From NCBI GenBank assembly GCA_036351435.1, contig JAZBPA010000142.1, positions 1 through 5,990 on the forward strand: 5,990 nt of DNA, in the 5' to 3' direction. Below are positions 1 to 5,247 of the stretch, piece by piece. A program made the position numbers and the translations under genes. This stretch comes from JAAUQA01 sp036351435 (GTDB taxonomy: Bacteria > Pseudomonadota > Gammaproteobacteria > Competibacterales > Competibacteraceae). The notes beneath the pieces are model-generated. The model worked only from the letters and a program-made list of their open reading frames with translations. It was not told where the DNA came from and did no database searches. The first letter of the stretch is position 1, and the number at the start of each line of letters is the position of its first letter.

Positions 1-118
1 ACAGTGAGTTTCCAAAAACGACCAATGAAAGACCGGGTCATTTTTTGCGTGCGCTCCCTCTTATTACCAGGCTCATCTTTTTTATAGTAGTGCGCGCTTC
101 GCCTCCTCGCATACGCGC
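1..118. other. Non-coding stretch downstream of the pump operon
   Basis: I see no convincing gene here. It lies 3' of the permease stop codon. The longest tidy minus-strand reading frame with an ATG is about a dozen codons. A short T-run (about 78-83) and another (about 41-46) are present, but neither follows a strong GC-rich stem on the matching strand. Plus-strand AATGA/TCATT arms (about 24-28 and 38-42) precede the second T-run and could form only a weak terminator for a gene entering from the left. The left limit of the efflux module may lie here or beyond the window. Confidence 0.4.
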
Positions 119-127
119 TTATCTACT
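86..127 (-). repeat. Bipartite inverted repeat at the 3' end of the pump operon
   Basis: AGTAG (86-90) pairs with CTACT (123-127), and GCGCG (92-96) pairs with CGCGC (114-118). Spacers between the two arm pairs are unequal (1 and 4 bases) and the loop is 17 bases. The structure includes the permease stop codon. In the minus-strand transcript it is followed by an A-rich rather than a U-rich tract, so it does not fit a standard intrinsic terminator. It could be a 3'-end stabilising hairpin or chance pairing. Confidence 0.25.
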
Positions 128-3100
128 GTCCAACCGGAATGCCAACGCATAAAGCGCGGGCACGAACAAAAGCGTAATGGCGGTGCCCACAACGACGCCA
201 CCAATCAAAACGTACGCCATCGGCCCCCAGAAAATATCGGTCGTCAAAGGAATGAACGCGAGCGCGGCAGCCAAAGCAGTTAACACCACCGGTCTTGCGC
301 GCCTGACAGCTGCCTCGACTACCGCGTCTGATAGCAGCATGCCGTCATTAAGGTTATCGCTGACCTGTTGGGTTAGAATTAAAGTATTGCGCATTAATAT
401 GCCTGCCAATCCGATCAGCCCAAGCAAGGCAACAAATCCGAAAGGCTGTTTGAAAACCAGCAGCGCCAAGACGGCGCCAATGACGCCTAAAGGGGCTGTT
501 GCCAGCACTATCAAGACACCAGTAAAACTTCGCATTTGCAGCATCACGCAAGTTACCATCAAGGCAATCATTAGCGGGAAAACTTTATTTATAGAGTCCT
601 CTGCTTCTTGTGAACGTTCCAGACTACCAGCTATATCAATCCTGTAACCATCAGGGAGCGCTACACGAATTGATTCCAGATCCGCCCACAATGCTTTGGT
701 GACATCTTGTGGTTGCGCATGCTTTACTTCCCCTCGAACCGCCAGAAATAGCTCCCGGTTGTGGCGTCGAATCATGGCATCTTCGTAAGCCAGTTTCACC
801 TCACCCAGATGCGCAAGCGGTATCTTTTGACCCTCTTCATTCCGGAGTTCATAAATAGGAGGCTCATTTTGGGCTGGTTTGGCGCCTTGGCCACGAACGT
901 AGACATCGACAGTTCTAATGTCTTGCCTGACCTCAGTGATAGGAACGCCTTCTTGTCGGTATTGTATTTGTTGAGCAACCGAGTTTGGTGTCAATCCCAT
1001 TAGTCGTAGCCGCTGCTCATCCATTTCAAGTTTCAACGTCGGTACACGCTGATCCCACTCCAAGTGCGGATTGACAACATGAGGGTTTTGGGACATAACC
1101 TCCCTAACCTGGTGAGCCACTTTCCTTAAGGTTGCGGGGTCTGGCCCGACAATACGGAAGCTGACAGGCCAGTCAACTGGCGGCCCGAATAACAGGCGCC
1201 TAATACGAATACGCGCCTCGGCAAAAGCGCCATTGGCAACATGTTGCTCTAATGCACCAATAATTCGGTCACGTTCGACCGGTCCCGTCGCTGTTACGAT
1301 AATTTTAGCAAACGAAGAGTCCGGATGCTCGGGATTGACTGAGATGAAAAAGCGTGGCGCGCCACCACCGACATAACTGGCATAGTTTTCAATACCACCC
1401 ATGGAATCCAATAGCTCCTCAAGGCGCTTGACGGTCGCATCAGTTGTGATGATCGATGTACCGGGCGGTAGATTCACATCAATCAATATTTCGGGCCGAT
1501 CGGAGCCTGGGAAAAACTGTTTTTCCACCGGCCCCGCCATGCCCGCGATGCCTAATACCAACATTGCAAAGGTAATAAAGACCACGGTTCGCCGATGGCG
1601 AACGCACCACGTAATCAAAGCCCGTAGATGCTCGTATACCTGGGATGATTTGTAATGATCGTCCATATGGTTGTCGGCTTTCTGCTTGGGTGCACGCAAA
1701 AATTTTACGCCCAAATAAGGGGTGAAGGTAACGGCCACCAACCAACTGATAATGAGCGAAAAAGCCAAAACCCAAAAAATATTACCGGCGTATTCGCCTA
1801 CCCCAGACTTGGCAAATCCAATCGGAACAAAACCGAACATGGTGACCAGCGTGCCAAAAAGCATGGGCGAGGCTGTCGCATTCCAGGCATGAGTGGCGGC
1901 ACTTACTTTACTCCAACCTTCTTCCAGTTTTACCAACATCATTTCGATCGCAATGATGGCATCATCAACCAATAAACCCAACGCGATGATTAATGCTCCC
2001 AAGGTAATGCGATCCAGATTGACATCGGCGGCTTTCATCGCTACAAACGTCAGCCCTAGGGTAATCGGAACCGCGACGCCGACAATAAGACCGGCGCGCA
2101 GTCCTAATGCTAAAAATCCAATCCCCATCACCACGATAACGGCCACCAGAAACTTCACCTGGAACAGATTAACTGCCGCTTTAATGGCATCCGCCTGATT
2201 GGTGATTTGAACCAGTTCCATACCCAAGGGTAGCTCAGCTCGCGTTTTTCTTAGAAAAGCATCAAGGCGTTCACCAAACACCAACCCGTTTTCACCTTTG
2301 TTCATGACAACGCCGACAAGCATTGCATCTTCACCATTGACTCGAGCTAAATATGATGGTGGTTCCTCGTAACCTTGGGTAATGGCTGCAATATCCCCCA
2401 GTCGGATTATATGCTCACCAGTACGGATAGGGACTTGTGCCAAGCGCCGAGGATCAGACAGATCTGCATCGAGCCGAAACCGTAAGCGTGGCCCAGTCGT
2501 GTCGATCTGACCGGCTGGGATCAACGTATTGTAAGCTCTTATCGCGTCGAACACGGCTTGGGATGTGATACCGCTGTTAGTCATAACAACATTGTTTAAA
2601 TCTACATAGACTCTCTCCTCGCGCTCTCCGATCAAATCGGCTTTGCGGGCACCGGAAATGAGTTGTAATTCATCCCGGAGCCGTTCGGCGTAACGTGTTA
2701 GTTTTCGCATCGGAAGGCCGGGCGCAGAAAGGCTGAAAAGGCTGAAATACACATCGGAAAAGTCATCATTGACGATCGGTCCTATAACCCCTTCAGGCAG
2801 ATGGGAAGACAGATCCAACATGCGCTTTCTAACCTGAAACTGTAGTTCCGGCATTTTTTCCTGTGGCGTATAACTATGAAACTGGACCTGGATATCTGCC
2901 CGACCAGCCTTAACGGTTGTCTTGATTTCGTCAAGATACTCAACTTTTTGAATGTTTTTCTCAATTGGATGCACCACTTGCTGTTCGATCTCTGCAGGCG
3001 TGGCGCCAGGCCAAACTGCGGACACCACTAACATTTGCAGTGTAATGGAAGGGTCTTCCGCGCGCCCCAGGGTGGCAAAGGCATAGACGCCTACGAAAAT

Positions 3101-3172
3101 GGACAAAACCAGGAAATAAAGTGTGACTGACCTCTCACGTACAGCAATCGCCGATAGGTTAGGAAAGCTCAT
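119..3172 (-). CDS. RND-family multidrug efflux permease (AcrB/TriC-like)
   Basis: Inner-membrane proton/drug antiporter that should form a trimer and expel hydrophobic compounds through an adaptor and an outer-membrane channel. At 1017 aa it is close to the family norm (AcrB 1049). The RND layout is clear: TM1 at about 15-35, a large periplasmic loop to about 335, TM2-TM6 at about 338-488, TM7 at about 529-547, a second large loop to about 863, then TM8-TM12 to about 1012. TM4 carries the proton-relay pair D403-D404 in GLLVDDAIIAIE. TM10 has R928 (GILMRNTLIL) where AcrB has Lys940, and TM11 has T965 in RPVVLTAL. The RAEDP motif after TM1, the MRNTLIL motif and the RPVVLTALAA stretch recall the Pseudomonas TriC branch. 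The start is supported by AAGGAG eight bases upstream. It overlaps the adaptor stop by four bases (ATGA), suggesting translational coupling. The substrate cannot be read from sequence. Confidence 0.95.
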   Translation of the reverse strand: MSFPNLSAIAVRERSVTLYFLVLSIFVGVYAFATLGRAEDPSITLQMLVVSAVWPGATPAEIEQQVVHPIEKNIQKVEYLDEIKTTVKAGRADIQVQFHSYTPQEKMPELQFQVRKRMLDLSSHLPEGVIGPIVNDDFSDVYFSLFSLSAPGLPMRKLTRYAERLRDELQLISGARKADLIGEREERVYVDLNNVVMTNSGITSQAVFDAIRAYNTLIPAGQIDTTGPRLRFRLDADLSDPRRLAQVPIRTGEHIIRLGDIAAITQGYEEPPSYLARVNGEDAMLVGVVMNKGENGLVFGERLDAFLRKTRAELPLGMELVQITNQADAIKAAVNLFQVKFLVAVIVVMGIGFLALGLRAGLIVGVAVPITLGLTFVAMKAADVNLDRITLGALIIALGLLVDDAIIAIEMMLVKLEEGWSKVSAATHAWNATASPMLFGTLVTMFGFVPIGFAKSGVGEYAGNIFWVLAFSLIISWLVAVTFTPYLGVKFLRAPKQKADNHMDDHYKSSQVYEHLRALITWCVRHRRTVVFITFAMLVLGIAGMAGPVEKQFFPGSDRPEILIDVNLPPGTSIITTDATVKRLEELLDSMGGIENYASYVGGGAPRFFISVNPEHPDSSFAKIIVTATGPVERDRIIGALEQHVANGAFAEARIRIRRLLFGPPVDWPVSFRIVGPDPATLRKVAHQVREVMSQNPHVVNPHLEWDQRVPTLKLEMDEQRLRLMGLTPNSVAQQIQYRQEGVPITEVRQDIRTVDVYVRGQGAKPAQNEPPIYELRNEEGQKIPLAHLGEVKLAYEDAMIRRHNRELFLAVRGEVKHAQPQDVTKALWADLESIRVALPDGYRIDIAGSLERSQEAEDSINKVFPLMIALMVTCVMLQMRSFTGVLIVLATAPLGVIGAVLALLVFKQPFGFVALLGLIGLAGILMRNTLILTQQVSDNLNDGMLLSDAVVEAAVRRARPVVLTALAAALAFIPLTTDIFWGPMAYVLIGGVVVGTAITLLFVPALYALAFRLDSR

Positions 3173-4218
3173 TGCGGATACTCCTTAACAGGCATCCCCG
3201 ATACGAGCAAATGAGTACCCAAGGCTATAACTCGATCACCAGTCTTAAGGCCTTGCCCATGAATTTGAGCTGAGATAGGCGTAACCCCAACCACCACAAT
3301 GGCCTGAGGCTGCGCCTGCCGATCGACGATTTTCCAGACCCGGGTACCTTCGCCTCGCTCATCCAATGCCGCCAGCGGTACTGAAAAAACCTTTACAGGA
3401 GAATCAGCGACCGTCACGTTGACCCTTACCAACATACCCAACTTTAAATCGCTTTCAGAGGACTCAATCTGATAACGTACGCGCCAGGTTCTACTGTGTT
3501 CATTAGCGGCGCCAGCGGTTTCACGCAGCTTTAGTGGTATACGAACATCATCGATATGTGCCAGCGCTTCGGTCGGCGGAAGAACGCTCCGGGGTAAAAA
3601 CACTTCGACCTCTAACTCACGGGTATCGGCCAACATCCCCAGGGGTTGTCCAGCCGTTACCACTTGCCCTGGCATGCCCGTGACATCCGCCAGAATACCT
3701 TGCCTTGTAGCCTTTAGGGATGTATGTTGAAGAGCAATCTCGGCTTGCCGAAGCTTAGCCTGGGCAACCTCTTTTTGCGCTTGCGCGGCACGTTTAGACA
3801 ACAAGGACGCTTCAAATATACGCTGACTGATACTGTTCTGCTCGATCAAGCGGCTGTCCCGCGCTAGGTTGGCTTCCGCGTGTATCAATTCAGCTTCAGC
3901 AACTGCCAATTGGGCCTTGGCAGCCTCCAGGTTTTGCTCAAAGTCCTTTGCGTCCAATGAAAACAATGTTTCGCCCGCTTCAACGAATTGACCGGCGTCC
4001 ACATGCCGCTTCAAAATCCGGCCACTTACTTGAAAGGCTATCGGAACTTCGGTACGCGCTTGTACAGTGCCTGAAAACCCTTGCGGCATGGTCGGGGAAT
4101 GCTCTGACAAAGCCACGGTGTATACTGGATGCGGTCTGTTCACCCCAGTATCCAACTGAGAGGATTCCTGACAGCCATACAGGGCTGCGGACAAGGTAAG
4201 AAAGAGAGCCAGACGCAT
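3169..4218 (-). CDS. RND efflux periplasmic adaptor lipoprotein (membrane fusion protein)
   Basis: Links the RND permease to an outer-membrane TolC-type channel across the periplasm. The 349-aa product starts with a lipoprotein signal: MRLALFLTLSAALYGC, with a lipobox-like LYGC and Cys16 as the acylation site. Tyr before Gly is unusual but tolerable. Next come the first half of a lipoyl domain (about 57-90, including VSGRI and VEAGETLFSLD), an Ala/Gln/Glu-rich alpha-hairpin (about 93-167), the second lipoyl half (about 168-197, GQVVTAGQPLGML), a beta-barrel (about 198-272, with LKLGMLVRVNV) and a membrane-proximal domain (about 273-345, VPLAALDERGEG and LKTGDRVIALG). This is the normal HlyD/AcrA order. 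The frame is open upstream to 4401, but those 61 codons run antisense through tetR and lack homology, so I chose the ATG at 4218. GAGG lies 11 bases upstream of it. It is the first gene of the adaptor-permease operon. Confidence 0.92.
   Translation of the reverse strand: MRLALFLTLSAALYGCQESSQLDTGVNRPHPVYTVALSEHSPTMPQGFSGTVQARTEVPIAFQVSGRILKRHVDAGQFVEAGETLFSLDAKDFEQNLEAAKAQLAVAEAELIHAEANLARDSRLIEQNSISQRIFEASLLSKRAAQAQKEVAQAKLRQAEIALQHTSLKATRQGILADVTGMPGQVVTAGQPLGMLADTRELEVEVFLPRSVLPPTEALAHIDDVRIPLKLRETAGAANEHSRTWRVRYQIESSESDLKLGMLVRVNVTVADSPVKVFSVPLAALDERGEGTRVWKIVDRQAQPQAIVVVGVTPISAQIHGQGLKTGDRVIALGTHLLVSGMPVKEYPQ
3181..3186 (-). promoter_or_regulatory. Shine-Dalgarno site of the RND permease
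   Basis: AAGGAG on the minus strand lies 8 bases before the permease ATG and within the last codons of the adaptor gene, where it encodes Lys-Glu. Together with the ATGA overlap it fixes the permease start and allows coupled re-initiation. Confidence 0.8.
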
Positions 4219-4229
4219 GAAGAGTAAAA

Positions 4230-4233
4230 CCTC
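4230..4233 (-). promoter_or_regulatory. Probable Shine-Dalgarno site of the adaptor gene
   Basis: GAGG on the minus strand, within TTGAGG, ends 11 bases before the ATG at 4218. The spacing is slightly long but usable. It supports this start over the upstream ATG at 4401, which would place the N-terminus antisense to tetR. Confidence 0.5.
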
Positions 4234-4256
4234 AACAATTAATGAACGAAAGCGTA

Positions 4257-4285
4257 CAGATAACATGTTAGACTCCGATAAGCAA
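4257..4285 (-). promoter_or_regulatory. Candidate promoter of the adaptor-permease operon
   Basis: On the minus strand, TTGCTT (4280-4285) is separated by 17 bases from TATCTG (4257-4262). The -10 is preceded by TG plus one base, as in an extended -10. Each hexamer matches the sigma-70 consensus at only about half its positions. Transcription would start near 4250 and give a leader of about 30 bases with the GAGG site. The palindrome at 4261-4270 overlaps the -10, and the larger inverted repeat at 4286-4304 abuts the -35. This fits repression by the divergent TetR protein. Confidence 0.3.
4261..4270. promoter_or_regulatory. 10-bp palindrome over the tetR start codon (candidate operator)
   Basis: TAACATGTTA is a perfect palindrome containing the ATG of tetR (4265-4267) and overlapping the proposed pump -10 box. 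The symmetry stops at the next base on both sides. A repressor bound here could block both genes at once. A 10-bp palindrome alone is weak evidence; its position is what makes it notable. Confidence 0.35.
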
Positions 4286-4903
4286 GTCGCCCAGCCTGGG
4301 CGACCCATTGATAAGGATAAAGACCAGGCTATCCTGGAAGCAGCAAGGGAACTACTGTTTGGCGAGGGTCCGCACGCAGTCACAATGGAAGCGGTGGCCA
4401 AGCTGGCAGGTGTGTCAAAAGTGACGCTTTATTCCCGGCACAGCAATCGCAACGAATTAATAGCGGCCGTCATGCGCCGGCAAGCGGAAAGCTTTGCAGA
4501 AACGATCACCCTCATCCCAGGGGTAAAGCCAAATGCGAACAAATCGTTGCTTGATTTCAGCTTGGCTATTCTCAATTTCCTGGTTGACCCAAAGCATTTG
4601 CAATTTATGCGGGCACTCAACGCCGCGCATGGCACTGAACTGGATTTGCAGTTCTTTTATCTCCAGGGTCCCCAAAAAACGGTGGAACGGCTCAGTCAGT
4701 GGTTAACTGCGCTTGCACAAGCCGGTGAAATTGAGTGCGAAGATTCGATACGCTCAGCAGAGGTATTTCTCGGTATGTTGATGCGTTTGGATCTGGTGCG
4801 CGGGCTTTATGGCATTCCCATCGATAACTCTCTAGAAAATCTGACTGCACACGCCGAATTCGTGGTGAAGACCTTTCTTAAACTACATGAAAGCACCGAA
4901 TAA
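4265..4903 (+). CDS. TetR/AcrR-family transcriptional repressor, probable regulator of the efflux operon
   Basis: A 212-aa dimeric regulator, a typical length for the family. After a short lead it has GRP at residues 12-14, then helix 1 (AILEAARELLFGEG, about 22-35). The helix-turn-helix spans about 40-65 and contains MEAVAKLAGVSKVTLYSRHSN, with the family's KVTLY in the recognition helix and NELI after it. The C-terminal half (about 90-208) is helical and resembles the AefR-type ligand domain, with few charged residues in its core helices. I cannot infer the ligand. An in-frame ATG at 4217 would add 16 residues, but it would overlap the adaptor start codon and lies outside family homology, so I prefer 4265. 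The ribosome site there is weak (GAAAG about 12 bases upstream). Divergent orientation and 46-bp spacing imply control of both itself and the pump operon. Confidence 0.92.
   Translation: MLDSDKQVAQPGRPIDKDKDQAILEAARELLFGEGPHAVTMEAVAKLAGVSKVTLYSRHSNRNELIAAVMRRQAESFAETITLIPGVKPNANKSLLDFSLAILNFLVDPKHLQFMRALNAAHGTELDLQFFYLQGPQKTVERLSQWLTALAQAGEIECEDSIRSAEVFLGMLMRLDLVRGLYGIPIDNSLENLTAHAEFVVKTFLKLHESTE
4286..4304. promoter_or_regulatory. 19-bp perfect inverted repeat in the start of tetR (candidate TetR operator)
   Basis: GTCGCCCAG-C-CTGGGCGAC: two 9-bp arms around a single central base, lying in codons 8-14 of tetR and directly upstream of the proposed pump -35 box. The one-base centre suits a dimeric DNA-binding protein better than an RNA hairpin. 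In RNA it could still form an 8-bp stem with a 3-base loop close to the tetR start, which would dampen translation. TetR-family operators are usually palindromes of about this length near the divergent promoter. Confidence 0.45.
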
Positions 4904-4920
4904 GGTTGAACATTCTGTAC

Positions 4921-4940
4921 GCACCTAGGTACCTAGGCGC
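4921..4940. repeat. Perfect 14-bp palindrome in a 20-bp near-palindrome, also a tandem ACCTAGG repeat
   Basis: The core CCTAGGTACCTAGG (4924-4937) equals its own reverse complement. Two further base pairs match on each side after one mismatched pair, giving GCACCTAGGTACCTAGGCGC. The same bases read as a direct repeat: ACCTAGG at 4923-4929 and again at 4931-4937. No T-run follows, so it is not a usual terminator. It sits between the tetR stop and the ynfA breakpoint, so it may be a protein-binding site or a recombination site or scar. Confidence 0.55.
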
Positions 4941-4966
4941 AGAGCGAAATAGGTAACATATAAAAG

Positions 4967-5158
4967 TTGCTCACCTGGCTTTTGTCTCTGTACCCGACAG
5001 CTGGAGGTCGCATTTACGCGACTTATGGCGTTATTTATGTGTCGATCGTCCTGTTGTGGTTGTGGGGTGCGGATGAGATTCTTCCGCATTTGTGGGATTT
5101 TGTTGTCGTGGTGATAATGCTAATGGGTATGGGCATTATTATGTTTTCACCGCGATAA
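4967..5158 (+). pseudogene. ynfA: C-terminal remnant of a YnfA/UPF0060 membrane protein
   Basis: The 63 codons match the C-terminal part of YnfA, a small four-helix inner-membrane protein of about 108 aa related to the SMR transporters. Diagnostic is the stretch WLLSLYPTAGGRIYATYG then VIYVSIVLLWLW, equivalent to the family's WLLTLHPxAxGRxYAxYGG-VYV. The WDFVVVVIMLMGMGIIMF helix follows, and the frame ends at the normal C-terminus (SPR). About 45 N-terminal residues, covering roughly the first two helices, are missing. A stop codon (4961-4963) lies two codons before the homology, and no YnfA-like peptide appears in any frame upstream as far as tetR. The only start is TTG at 4967, with a poor ribosome site. 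Most likely a dead fragment cut by a deletion or insertion. Translation as a two-helix mini-protein cannot be excluded. Confidence 0.85.
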
Positions 5159-5247
5159 TGAGCATTTGTTTCTGAATCAGTTGTTTTTAATGCTTTAAGA
5201 CTGTGGAGCGGATCCTCTGGATGGATTACATTGGCAGCAGAGGAAAG
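5159..5247. other. Convergent intergenic gap with weak hairpins
   Basis: This 89-bp gap separates the ynfA remnant from the 3' end of the integrase. On the plus strand AGCATT (5161-5166) pairs with AATGCT (5189-5194) across a 22-base loop and is followed by only TTTAAG. CCTCTG (5214-5219) pairs with CAGAGG (5238-5243) across 18 bases, with no U-run on the integrase transcript. Either could be a poor terminator; neither is convincing. I recognise no attachment site. Confidence 0.3.

Noticed and set aside
177..647. 156-codon open frame on the plus strand
   Set aside because: Lies wholly antisense to the well-supported permease; low-complexity Thr/Ala/Ser/Lys-rich product with no recognisable domain.
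1893..2198. Plus-strand open frame antisense to permease TM segments
   Set aside because: Shadow of conserved permease coding; its product is Thr/Asn/Ala-rich without a known fold.
4217..4264. Longer tetR start at 4217
   Set aside because: It adds 16 highly charged residues before the usual family N-terminus and overlaps the adaptor start codon. Kept as an alternative, not the call.
4219..4401. Extension of the adaptor gene to an upstream ATG (410-aa version)
   Set aside because: The extra 61 residues are antisense to tetR and lack adaptor features. A good lipoprotein signal starts exactly at the ATG at 4218.
4921..4940. Intrinsic terminator for tetR
   Set aside because: The palindrome has essentially no loop and no T-run follows it.
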